Assembly (NCBI RefSeq): GCF_900099735.1
Contig: NZ_FNDT01000008.1
Coordinates: forward strand, 62,001 to 126,000
DNA: 64,000 bases
Direction: 5' to 3'
Source: Arthrobacter subterraneus
GTDB lineage: Bacteria > Actinomycetota > Actinomycetes > Actinomycetales > Micrococcaceae
The position numbers were made by a program, and so were the translations under genes. Under the pieces are notes generated by a model. It searched no databases, had not been told where the DNA came from, and saw only the letters and a list, made by a program, of their open reading frames with translations. This document shows, piece after piece, positions 29,007 through 37,681 of the stretch (positions are counted from its first letter, which is position 1; the number at the start of each line of letters is the position of its first letter).

Positions 29007-29052
29007 CTGAGACGCTGAACAAGAAGCGGAAAACTTGTCCGAACGCGGAACA

Positions 29053-29178
29053 AGATGGCTGGTCGCTGGAGAACTGGATGCGGTCTTCCCCGATCCAGTA
29101 GATGAGCTCGCCGAGGACCTGAACGAAGTACCGCGGCCGGATGTGCATGAAGGGGATCGCGAGCCTTCGCGCGGGCCA
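29053..29178 (-). pseudogene. amidohydrolase remnant (~42 codons)
   Basis: One minus-strand frame without a start reads ...IPFMHIRPRYFVQVLGELIY followed by WIGEDRIQFSSD. This strongly resembles the C-terminal third of Amidohydro_2 metal-dependent hydrolases, where the IGEDRIxFxSD segment carries the active-site Asp. The similarity stops abruptly on both sides (CSAF... after SSD; unrelated sequence before). It marks the left edge of the stress-gene region and suggests a recombination scar. Recognised by eye. Confidence 0.5.
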
Positions 29179-29214
29179 TAACAGTGGTTGTACGCGCCTT
29201 CCGGCAGGACCGGA

Positions 29215-30324
29215 TTAGTCACCTACGTAGATCGACTGCCGACGATGACGTTCACGTTGACCGTATGCCGCTCGAAGGATGTCGTCCTTAGACTCGAATC
29301 CCGAGCCCAACGCTCCTCCGATGAGCGCCGCCGATGTTGTCATCCAGGCCACTTCCGCAAAGTCCCAGACAGTCACGGGGTGCTGCAGAGTCAGCGTCAA
29401 TAAGGCGTGGTCGATAGTGAACGCCGCGGCCAGCAGCACAGCCACGAACAGCAGGACATAGCTGATCACGACGCCGATTACCAATGACCACACTGTAGAA
29501 GTGTTGTACAAGGAAGCCTTGTATCGTTCGAGTGGATCGTTGCGCCTGGGGCTTTCCCACAGATCGTGCTGGGTGATGATCCAGAACACCATCGAACCGA
29601 TCGAAAGGACCATCAATAGCGTCAGTCTCGGCGCGCCCAGCAGGTCTGCGAGTTGCCAGATAGTGTCCGTGACGAGCCCAAAGGCGCCCGTGGCGATCGC
29701 GGCAGCCATTGCGCTTCTCAATCCGAAGACCAGCCGCCAAGGACGGTTCGCCCGCAGCATGCCCGCCAGCAACCGTCCCCGGCCGAGGCGGGTTGCTGAG
29801 ACATAGCGGAACCCAATCGGCCCGTCGACAAGAACAGCGGTCTCAATGCGCCTGGATTCGTGCAGCGAGGGCGGGCCGAACTCCCCGGAGTCACCCTCAG
29901 GATCGAAGTGGCGGTGCATCGCCCACCCGAGATCGGCAACGGCGGAGCGCACCCTGCGGTCCATGTTAACTGCACCCAGAGCAGGCAAGGAAACCAGGGA
30001 GATCGGCTCCACAAGTGCAACTTCCGCGACCACCGTCCGACCCTCGAAACGAATCGGAAGATCCGTCAGGCAGACCATGACATCCCATGCACGGCGAACC
30101 CGGTGCTTTGCCAAGGAGTCCAACATTGGCGTTAGCCCATTGCCGGCCGTAAAGTCCTGGTACTCGATCACCACGGACCAGTCGTGGCGCTCATCGGCTA
30201 GGTTGAGCAGATGGCCCACTTCGCGTCCGTTACGCTCGGCAAACTCGGCGGTGACCTCCGGCTCTGCCAGCACCCCCAATTTGCGGTCACTGGAAGTTCG
30301 CACATCACCTGAACTGTCTGGCAC
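29215..30324 (-). CDS. membrane protein, unknown function
   Basis: 369 aa. The N-terminal ~190 residues are soluble and open with an acidic, His-containing stretch (NLADERHDWSVVIEYQDF). Four membrane helices follow (MAAAIATGAFGLVTDTIW, LTLLMVLSIGSMVFWII, SLVIGVVISYVLLFVAVLL, TTSAALIGGALGSGF). I do not recognise a named domain. It ends the minus-strand run of stress-type genes and may belong to the same unit as the reductase (106 bp between them). Confidence 0.7.
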   Translation of the reverse strand: MPDSSGDVRTSSDRKLGVLAEPEVTAEFAERNGREVGHLLNLADERHDWSVVIEYQDFTAGNGLTPMLDSLAKHRVRRAWDVMVCLTDLPIRFEGRTVVAEVALVEPISLVSLPALGAVNMDRRVRSAVADLGWAMHRHFDPEGDSGEFGPPSLHESRRIETAVLVDGPIGFRYVSATRLGRGRLLAGMLRANRPWRLVFGLRSAMAAAIATGAFGLVTDTIWQLADLLGAPRLTLLMVLSIGSMVFWIITQHDLWESPRRNDPLERYKASLYNTSTVWSLVIGVVISYVLLFVAVLLAAAFTIDHALLTLTLQHPVTVWDFAEVAWMTTSAALIGGALGSGFESKDDILRAAYGQRERHRRQSIYVGD

Positions 30325-30430
30325 GCCCGGCCTCCTACGGTTCAGTGTCTAGGGCTGATGACCAGCAGACTCGGTGTCGCCGTCGCCCTGAACCTGGCGT
30401 CGGTCTCCGTCCTGCCATATTCGCTGTCCT

Positions 30431-32161
30431 TCATCGAAGCGCAACGGACGGTCCAGTCCGGAGAAGGCGTAGGTGCTCGTGGATCATTGCCACCGCTGTT
30501 GAGCCTTCACCGGCCGCGGCCGTTACGCGTTTCACCGATCCATGCCGGACATCGCCGGCCGCGAACATGCCGGGCACGCTGGTTTCCAGGGGCAGCCGTC
30601 GACGCCCAAGGTGGCTGAAGTCGGGAGGAAGGTCTTTGAGGTCAGCCCCGGTGAGAACAAAGCCGTGGTCATCCAGGGAGACGGTATCCTGCAGCCATTC
30701 TGTGTGCGGCTTGGCTCCGATGAAAATGAAGAGGTACCGCGAGGGGAGGAACCGTTGTTCGCCCGTGGCTTTCAGATCAACGACGATACGTTCGAGAGTG
30801 TCGGAACCAACTAGGCCCACGATGTTGGCCCCCAGCAGTACCTCTATGCTGTGGTGCTCTTCGATTCGATCCGCGAGATACCCCGACATGTCAGCCCGGA
30901 GGTCTTCCCCGCGCACCACCAGTCGCACATGTGTGCCCATACCAGCCAGGAAAAGGGCAGCCTGGCCCGCGGAGTTGCCACCACCGACGACGGCCACTGG
31001 CTGCGTTCCACAGAGCCTGGCCTCATGGACAGTCGCGGCGTAGAAGACGCTGATTCCCTCGTATTCGTCCATTCCCGGCACTGGCAGGCGGCGGTAGCGG
31101 ACCCCGGTGGCGAGCAGCGCGGCACGTGATGAAGCGGGGCCGCTGCCGTCGAACTCGGCGCGGAACTGACCGTCCCGCAGTGCAATGGAGCTTGCCCCGC
31201 AGGCGACGTTGACCTGGACTTTGAACTTTCGGGCCTGAATGATCGCCCTTTCAGTGAGCTCGCCACCCGAGATTCCGGAGGGAAAGCCGAGAAAGTTCTC
31301 GATCCGTGGTGATGTGCCGGCTTGCCCACCTATCGCACGGCCCTCCTTCAGGACCACCGACAGGCCATCGGAGGCCGCGTACACAGCTGCAGCGAGGCCG
31401 GCCGGACCGGCCCCGATGACCATGAGGTCGTACGAGGCTGAATGTTCTTTCACCACCCGCAGGCCCAAGGCAAGGGCCAGCTCCGCGTTCGACGGGTTTT
31501 TGAGGACCCGCGAAGCATTCAGCACCACTGCGGGCAGGTGACTCGCGAGGATCCCTGCCCGGTCCAGGATCGCCTGTGCCTGCTCGTCATCCTCCAGATC
31601 GACCAGTCGGTGGGGCAGGCGGTTGGCAGCTGCAAAATCCAACAGCCGAAGCGTGTCACGGCTGAAACGGGACCCAACGATGCGGATGCCCGCGCTTGTG
31701 CTGATCAGGAGGATCCGGCGCTGAAGATATGCCCGCAGGATGGTCTCACCCACCGCGGCGTCCGTCAGAACCACACGGCGTAGATCGTCCCCGCTGATCT
31801 GGAGCACCTCTCCTGCCTCGGCGACCACTGTGCTGACAAAGGCTGGCTGCCCCTCGACCAGGCCCAGCTCCCCAAGGAAGCGTCCGGGTCCGTGAACTTC
31901 GAGGATCCGTGTCCCACTGTCCGGCTCAGCTTGCTGCCTTTCGCCGGGGACGTGTAGCCCCTCCACCACCAGTACCTTGCCCTGCAAAACGACGAAGAAA
32001 TCAGCGTCGGTGCTTCCCTCGTGTATGAGGACTTCTCCAGCAGGGGTAGCCCGCCTGGTGCCGGCGCGGGCCAACAATTCGATTTGGGCCTGGCCGAGCC
32101 GTGGATAAGCGCCGGAGATATCCGGCGTTTCGATCAGAGTCGGGTCGGTAACAGGTCCCAT
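30431..32161 (-). CDS. cyclic-nucleotide-binding domain / thioredoxin-reductase-like fusion
   Basis: 576 aa. Residues ~20-150 are a cNMP-binding domain (FLGELGLVEGQPAFVSTVVA corresponds to the phosphate cassette). Residues 150-220 look thioredoxin/glutaredoxin-like. Residues 244-570 are a thioredoxin-reductase-type FAD/NAD(P)H module: GxGxxG in VIGAGPAGLAAAVYA (250-255), IENFLGFPSGISGGEL, NAD-binding VVGGGNSAGQAA, and FAAGDVRHGSVKR. The CxxC that makes true TrxR redox-active is absent (SVFYAATVHEA at that position). It probably passes electrons by FAD alone, gated by a nucleotide or other ligand. It follows the UBP zinc-finger gene by 24 bp, a recurrent pairing. Confidence 0.85.
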   Translation of the reverse strand: MGPVTDPTLIETPDISGAYPRLGQAQIELLARAGTRRATPAGEVLIHEGSTDADFFVVLQGKVLVVEGLHVPGERQQAEPDSGTRILEVHGPGRFLGELGLVEGQPAFVSTVVAEAGEVLQISGDDLRRVVLTDAAVGETILRAYLQRRILLISTSAGIRIVGSRFSRDTLRLLDFAAANRLPHRLVDLEDDEQAQAILDRAGILASHLPAVVLNASRVLKNPSNAELALALGLRVVKEHSASYDLMVIGAGPAGLAAAVYAASDGLSVVLKEGRAIGGQAGTSPRIENFLGFPSGISGGELTERAIIQARKFKVQVNVACGASSIALRDGQFRAEFDGSGPASSRAALLATGVRYRRLPVPGMDEYEGISVFYAATVHEARLCGTQPVAVVGGGNSAGQAALFLAGMGTHVRLVVRGEDLRADMSGYLADRIEEHHSIEVLLGANIVGLVGSDTLERIVVDLKATGEQRFLPSRYLFIFIGAKPHTEWLQDTVSLDDHGFVLTGADLKDLPPDFSHLGRRRLPLETSVPGMFAAGDVRHGSVKRVTAAAGEGSTAVAMIHEHLRLLRTGPSVALR

Positions 32162-32185
32162 TATCTGGTTGCACCCCGCCGTTTC

Positions 32186-32449
32186 CTAGACGAATGCCTC
32201 ATGGGGGTAGCACCAGCGCCAGTCTTCGCCGGGCTCCAGGGAACGAACGATTGGATGCAACTCGGTGGCGTGAGCCCGGGCGTGCCGCAAGGGTGAGGAA
32301 TCACAACACCCCACGTGGCCGCAGGTGAGACACAAACGCAGATGAACCCACGGGGTGCCCAGGGACAGGCATTCCTCGCAGCCTTGCGGTGTGCGCACCC
32401 GAACCGGACGAATCTGCACCAGATGCGGGTCATGAATCGTGGGAATCAT
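32186..32449 (-). CDS. UBP-type zinc finger protein
   Basis: 87 aa. Zinc ligands spaced as in the ubiquitin-protease-type finger: Cys24, Cys27, Cys40, Cys43, Cys48, His56, His60 and His65 (CEECLSLGTPWVHLRLCLTC, GHVGCCDSS, HARAHATELH). The fold binds free C-terminal tails in eukaryotes; bacterial versions are stand-alone and usually sit next to a TrxR-like oxidoreductase, as here. Function in bacteria is unknown. Probably translated from one mRNA with the reductase. Confidence 0.88.
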   Translation of the reverse strand: MIPTIHDPHLVQIRPVRVRTPQGCEECLSLGTPWVHLRLCLTCGHVGCCDSSPLRHARAHATELHPIVRSLEPGEDWRWCYPHEAFV

Positions 32450-32539
32450 CTTCGCTCCTCTCTCTGTCCGGCCGTGCGGGTGCAGGCGGCGGGGATAGGG
32501 CCGTCATGCATATCGAAGGCCTAACCCTTTGCAGGGCTA

Positions 32540-33112
32540 CTAGCCCATCGAGAGCCGTGTAGTAGGGCCTTCGCCCAGTCGGTGCAGTCCGGATCCGGAA
32601 GCGATCAGAAGTATTCCGAAGACAACTGCGAAGCACGAGAGCAGGCCCAAGAGACCCAGGATGCCTGCGCCGGGAAGAATAACCAGGAAGAGGCCGAAAA
32701 CGATGGTGACGATACCTGTGATCAGCCAGAGCCACCATTGTCCGCCGGTCTTCTTAACCTCAAAGGCCAGTGCTATCTGGGAGACACCGAGAATGACCGC
32801 CCACAAGCCGATGACGAGCGTCAGCGAAAGGGCGGTGATGCCCGGCCAGACGAAGGCGGCGAGACCCGCGAGTACGGAGATGACGCCGCTCACTAATTGC
32901 CAGACGGACCGGCGTTCCTTGCGCCTGACGTAATGCACCATGTTTGTAACTCCATCAACGATGGCGTAAATACCGAAGAGGATCACCAGTGCGAGTACGG
33001 AGACGTCGGGCCAGAAGACAACTAAAATGCCGAACAGAACGGCCGCGCTGCCCCGGATAATCAACGCAGTTCCTGGTCCCTTTAACAATTGTTGTGCGCG
33101 TGCGTCAGACAT
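32540..33112 (-). CDS. HdeD-family acid-resistance membrane protein
   Basis: 190 aa, six predicted helices in three hairpins, with the DUF308/HdeD pattern: IIRGSAAVLFGILVVFWP, FGIYAIVDGVTNMVHYV, WQLVSGVISVLAGLAAFVWP and LVIGLWAVILGVSQIALAF. HdeD in E. coli protects at high density under acid stress, and it also occurs in transmissible stress-tolerance loci next to Clp and thioredoxin genes. It precedes the UBP/reductase pair on the same strand. Confidence 0.88.
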   Translation of the reverse strand: MSDARAQQLLKGPGTALIIRGSAAVLFGILVVFWPDVSVLALVILFGIYAIVDGVTNMVHYVRRKERRSVWQLVSGVISVLAGLAAFVWPGITALSLTLVIGLWAVILGVSQIALAFEVKKTGGQWWLWLITGIVTIVFGLFLVILPGAGILGLLGLLSCFAVVFGILLIASGSGLHRLGEGPTTRLSMG

Positions 33113-33292
33113 TGCCAGACCTCTTGTTTCGCTGCCTGTCCCGGCCGATTGGATCGAACATGTATCGCTTCGAGTCTCCTCCGTAGCCCTCGTGCCCGCA
33201 TGGCCCCTGGGCGACTAAAAGCCGCCTGAATTTGAATCCCCCAGGTCAACTCACGACCAGCTGGTGCACGTTCCGCTTCTCACAGGAGTCGT

Positions 33293-34915
33293 TCAATCTT
33301 TGAGGGCGTATCGCAGGCGCCAGGCGCGCGTGGCCACGTGGAGGTTAAGGCGGGTCTCGGGGTCACCAAGTTCAAAACCGGTGATCTGACGGATGCACTT
33401 CAGCCGGTATCGAAGCGTGCTGCGGTGGATGGCAAGGCTGTAAGCCGTATCGTCGTAGTTGCCGCCATGATCCAGGTACTGCGCCAAGGTGTGCACCAGC
33501 TCAGATCCTCGGCGGGCATCGTTGCTCTGCAGTGCACCCAGCCACTCCTCGACGTAGCTGGAAAGGTCAGTTTCGCTGCCAGGCATGCCAAGGATGCGGT
33601 AAATTCCCAGCTGGTCGTATCGGGTCAGACCGTAGGGCTCGACGGAATGTACCCGGACCTGCAATGCACGCAGGGCTTCTGCAAAAGAACGCGGGAGCTG
33701 TGCGACATCGCGGCTCGGACCTCCGATTCCCACAGCTCCGGTGGCGCTGCGTAGCGTCCTTGCCGCAACGGTAAAGAGCTCTGCATCGAGTGGCTCTCCC
33801 GTAACCACAGCAAGTGTGATGTCCGAACGCCGTGAAACGAGCGCGGGGGCGTGGAGCTCGCGAAGCGTCCTGCGGAGGGCGACTACCACGGAATCGCCCG
33901 TTCTTGGCGGTTGCCACTGAGCGGCGATGACATGCTGCGGACCCGTGATGTCGTAGCCCAGTGCACCGGCCCGCACGGCGGCGGTCTCTTCATCCATTCC
34001 GGACACCAGTTCATCCACCAGATCGCGCCCCAGTTTCAATTCCAGCTGGGCCATGCTGCGGCGGTGTGACAACTCGACCTGCAAGAGCCGCGTTCCATAC
34101 TGCAAGGCGAAGACGTCATTGGCCGTGTAGGGCACACCGTTCTCGAGCAAGCATATTGCCCCAAGCACGTCCCTGTCCGCCAGAACCAGCGCTACGAGCC
34201 TTCGGGGTTCCTGGACTGGCAAACCGGAGGCGAGCCAGAGTTGCGCCGTCCGCGACCTGTCGGCCGCGCTGGGCCGGGGGTAGGGGCGCCCGGGTTTTGT
34301 CCCGGCAGTCGCACTGATATTGCCGAACCCGTCCTCGATACAGACTGGGCGGCCCGTCACCACTGACAGCACTTCCGCCAGGAGAGAGTTCCGCGACGTC
34401 ATCTGTCCGAGGGTGGCTGTAAGGGTGCTATCCAGGGTGTTCTGGATGGACGTTCGGGTTTCGAGCTGCATTACCGTTGCCGCGAGGATACGCAATCGAT
34501 TTGCAATGTCACTGGCACTGGCGCTGGAGAGCAGGTGGGCGTGCTCCTGCAGGTCTGGTTCTGCCGTTTGCTCAGCTGCATTGGACACCGTGGTTTGAAC
34601 CGTTGCGCGGAGCTTGATCATCTGGGCGGGAGTTGGAACCGTGCCGGCATACAGGACAAGGCATCCGTTCAGTTCTCCACTGTCACCAAAAATAGAGAGC
34701 GCATATCGCCACGCCGGACGTGTGCCCGGGAGTGGGGCATCCCTGCGTTCGAGTGAGCTGACATCATCGTCCCAGACTGTCGGCGCCCGGTTCGGGCTCG
34801 GAACCAGATGGCCGTCCACCACAAGATAGGAAGCTGCTACATGGCAGAATCCCAGTGCAGAAACAGAGTGTACGGCCTTGCCGACGATTTCCCCGGCCCC
34901 TAGTTGATCGAACAT
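33293..34915 (-). CDS. PucR/CdaR-type transcriptional regulator
   Basis: 540 aa. A GAF-like N-terminal region (~1-230) is followed by a CdaR/GGDEF-like middle and the PucR C-terminal helix-turn-helix: YLDHGGNYDDTAYSLAIHRS then TLRYRLKCIRQITG. Family members respond to small molecules and commonly control neighbouring or divergent genes. It is the first minus-strand gene, 315 bp from the divergently oriented dnaK operon, so it is the best local candidate to regulate one or both arms of the island. Confidence 0.88.
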   Translation of the reverse strand: MFDQLGAGEIVGKAVHSVSALGFCHVAASYLVVDGHLVPSPNRAPTVWDDDVSSLERRDAPLPGTRPAWRYALSIFGDSGELNGCLVLYAGTVPTPAQMIKLRATVQTTVSNAAEQTAEPDLQEHAHLLSSASASDIANRLRILAATVMQLETRTSIQNTLDSTLTATLGQMTSRNSLLAEVLSVVTGRPVCIEDGFGNISATAGTKPGRPYPRPSAADRSRTAQLWLASGLPVQEPRRLVALVLADRDVLGAICLLENGVPYTANDVFALQYGTRLLQVELSHRRSMAQLELKLGRDLVDELVSGMDEETAAVRAGALGYDITGPQHVIAAQWQPPRTGDSVVVALRRTLRELHAPALVSRRSDITLAVVTGEPLDAELFTVAARTLRSATGAVGIGGPSRDVAQLPRSFAEALRALQVRVHSVEPYGLTRYDQLGIYRILGMPGSETDLSSYVEEWLGALQSNDARRGSELVHTLAQYLDHGGNYDDTAYSLAIHRSTLRYRLKCIRQITGFELGDPETRLNLHVATRAWRLRYALKD

Positions 34916-35230
34916 TCAGTTGACCTGCAGTCTCTGTGTGCGGCTAAGGACTCGTGGCGAGATGTGTGGAGCGGATCCCGGAATCACTCCGGCGTCTTCG
35001 ACATTACCCCTGTGGCACCTATTCTGGAAGGTCAGTTTCCCGGAGCAGATTTGGACCCGGGAGGTCATGCCGCAGTGTCCCTCTACGGGGCAGACTCGAC
35101 CTTATAAGGCCACATGACAGAGCCCTTCGAGCCTCGTGGCCCGGCAGGACAGGGCGTCCAATCATGCGGTGGAATCTCGGGTGGACATCGCCATAGAACG
35201 GGGTCGCGCCCACTAGGACCGGAGCGAGTC
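34916..35230. promoter_or_regulatory. divergent intergenic region, PucR gene / chaperone operon
   Basis: 315 bp without a gene. TATAAG near 35103 could be a -10 for the chaperone operon, leaving a ~120-nt leader. GGAG at 35221-35224 is the dnaK ribosome binding site. I searched by eye for HAIR (CTTGAGT-N7-ACTCAAG) and CIRCE operators and found neither, which separates this operon from the usual HspR- or HrcA-controlled ones. Confidence 0.4.
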
Positions 35231-37130
35231 ATGGCCAAAGCAGTAGGAATTGATCTCGGAACAACCAACTCAGTGATCGCCGTCTGGGAGGGGGGGGGAA
35301 GCCCGCGTTATACCCAACGCAGAAGGAGCCCGGACCACGCCCTCGGTTGTGGCGTACACAGACAGCGGGGAACGGCTGGTTGGGCAACTGGCCCGCCGGC
35401 AGTCGATTCTGAACCCGAAGGGAACTTTCACGTCTGCCAAGCGGTTTATCGGCCGACACTATGACGAGATCACGGATGAAGCCAAGGCCGTCAGTTTCGA
35501 CGTCGTGCCGGACGACAACGGGCTGGCGCGCTTCGATGTCCACGGCAAGAACGTTGCCCCGGAAGAGGTCAGTGCGCTCGTTCTGCGCAAGTTGGTGGAC
35601 GACGCCGCGAAGCAGTTGGGCGAAAAGGTGACCGAGGCTGTCATCACGGTCCCCGCTTACTTCAACGACGCACAGCGCACCGCGACCAAGGACGCCGGCA
35701 AGATTGCCGGCCTTGAAGTCCTGCGCATCATCAACGAGCCGACCGCGGCAGCCTTGGCCTACGGCATCGACAAACGCCAGCATGAGACGGTGCTGGTGTT
35801 CGACCTGGGCGGCGGAACCTTTGATGTAAGCCTGCTGGACGTGGGGGACGGAGTTGTGGAGGTCCGCTCCACCGCGGGGGACACGCACCTTGGCGGAGAC
35901 GATTTCGATCGCCGACTGGTCGATTACCTGGCCGACGAATTCCAGAAACAGGAGGGCATCGACCTGCGGTCGGACGCCCAGGCGCTGCAACGGCTGTTCG
36001 AGGCGGCCGAGAAAGCGAAGGTCGAACTGAGTTCTGTGACCCAGGCACAAGTTAACCTTCCCTTCGTCACTGCCGACGCCACTGGGCCCAAGCATCTGAC
36101 GACCACCGTTCGGCGCTCCGTTTTTGAGGAGATCACCCATGACCTGGTGGAACGCGCAATGGAACCGGTCAAGCAGGCGATGACGGACGCCAAGGTTACA
36201 GCCAACGACATCGATGAGGTAATTTTGGTCGGCGGCTCTACCCGCATTCCTGCCGTACAGAACCTCGTCCGGCGCCTGACCGGTGGCAAAGATCCAAACA
36301 TGAGTGTCAATCCGGACGAGGTCGTAGCTATCGGTGCGGCGATCCAGGCCGGCGTGCTCAAGGGAGAGGTCTCGGACGTCCTGCTCCTGGACGTTGTGCC
36401 ACTTTCTTTGGGCGTCGAGACGCGCGGTGGTGTGATGACAAAGATCATCGAGCGCAACACGACCATCCCCGCAAGGCGCAGCGAGGTGTTTTCCACAGCT
36501 GACGATAACCAGCCCGCCGTGGACGTGGTGGTCTTGCAGGGGGAGCGGGAACTGGCTGCGGATAACCGGGTGCTGGGCCGGTTCCAGCTGACCGATATCC
36601 GGCCGGCGCCGCGGGGAGAACCGCAGATCGAGGTCACGTTCGACGTCGACGCCAACGGCATTCTGAACGTCACCGCCCGTGACAAGGACACGGGCAAGGA
36701 ACAGGGCATCACTATCAGTGAAGGCTCCAACCTCGACGCCAAAGAAGTGGAGCGCATGATTGCCGAGGCCGATTCCCACAGAAGCGAGGACCTGCAGAAC
36801 CGGGAGCGGATCGATACGCTCAATGAACTCGATGCCGCCGCCTACCGCGTTGAGCGGGCCGTGAATGAGCTTGGCGACGCGGTCCCGATGCACGACAAGG
36901 CCCGGGCGGAGCTGCTGGTAGGGCAGGCGCGCGACGCCGTCAGCAACCAGGCCGATGTGGGCACCGCGAGGGAGCTGATTTCCGAGCTTCAGCAGCTACA
37001 GTCCGCGCTAAGTGCCTCGGCTGCCTCTGCGGCCAATGCAGGGGTAGGCCAGGGATCCTCACCTCAGCCCGGCGCGTCCACCGCTGCAGAGGACGATGAC
37101 ATCGTCGATGCAGAATTCGACCGTGGCTAG
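35231..37130 (+). pseudogene. dnaK: second DnaK (Hsp70), frameshifted in a run of nine G
   Basis: ATG 35231 opens [20 protein letters not shown], the ATPase phosphate-1 motif. At 35290-35298 nine G occur; with eight the frame continues [21 protein letters not shown] into the rest of the protein (632 aa in total, normal for DnaK). As written, the frame shifts at codon ~22. The downstream part can be translated only from GTG 35349, which would lack the first ~39 residues including the nucleotide-binding loop. Everything else is intact: [40 protein letters not shown]-like [10 protein letters not shown], and substrate domain [14 protein letters not shown]-like [15 protein letters not shown]. Sequencing error, real loss, or phase variation cannot be separated here. 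Confidence 0.9.
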
Positions 37131-37138
37131 GAACGGCC

Positions 37139-37681
37139 ATGAACGACCAGGCGGGACCGGCCGGACAGGCCCATCCAGGAGGTGACGAGCCTGAAGCCGC
37201 CGCACCCAATACGCGGGAAACGGAAGCGACGGCAGACGCGGATGCGCTGGCCAAAATGGAGGATCTGTGGCGCCGTGCGCTCGCTGATGCGGACAACGTT
37301 CGAAAGCGCGCCGTCCGGGACGGGGCACAGCTGAGGGCGCAGGAGCGTGCGGCGGTCTCTTTGGCGTGGCTGCCCATCCTGGACAATCTTGAACTGGCCC
37401 TGGCTCACGCCCTGTCTGACGGGGACCCGCTCGCTGACGGCGTGGCTGCCATCCGGTCCCAGGCCATAGACACCCTGGCCCGCCTGGGCTTCCCGCGGAT
37501 CGACGCCGAGAACGTCCCGTTTGACCCCCGGATCCACGAGGTTGTCAGTGTCTCGGAAACGGACGAGGTTCCCCCCGGGACCGTGCTGGCTGTGCTCCGC
37601 CCGGGCTATGGTGGTCCGGACAGTACGCTCAGGCCGGCCTCTGTCGTTGTAAGCCGGGCGGTGAGCGCTGACCGTGGCTAA
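37139..37681 (+). CDS. grpE: GrpE nucleotide exchange factor
   Basis: 180 aa, starting 8 bp after dnaK. Short acidic N-terminus, then ALADADNVRKRAVRDGAQLRAQ (long helix), LAWLPILDNLELALAHA and the beta-domain GFPRIDAENVPFDPRIHEVV then PPGTVLAVLRPGYGGPDSTLRPA. GrpE releases ADP from DnaK. Shorter and more divergent than housekeeping GrpE, in line with a dedicated partner for this operon's DnaK. Its end overlaps cbpA by 8 bp. Confidence 0.9.
   Translation: MNDQAGPAGQAHPGGDEPEAAAPNTRETEATADADALAKMEDLWRRALADADNVRKRAVRDGAQLRAQERAAVSLAWLPILDNLELALAHALSDGDPLADGVAAIRSQAIDTLARLGFPRIDAENVPFDPRIHEVVSVSETDEVPPGTVLAVLRPGYGGPDSTLRPASVVVSRAVSADRG

Noticed and set aside
34916-35230. HAIR or CIRCE operator for the chaperone operon
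   Set aside because: Neither the CTTGAGT/ACTCAAG nor the TTAGCACTC/GAGTGCTAA inverted repeat is present by eye.
35229-36893. 554-aa minus-strand frame opposite dnaK
   Set aside because: Antisense of a conserved Hsp70; no recognisable domain, start or promoter.
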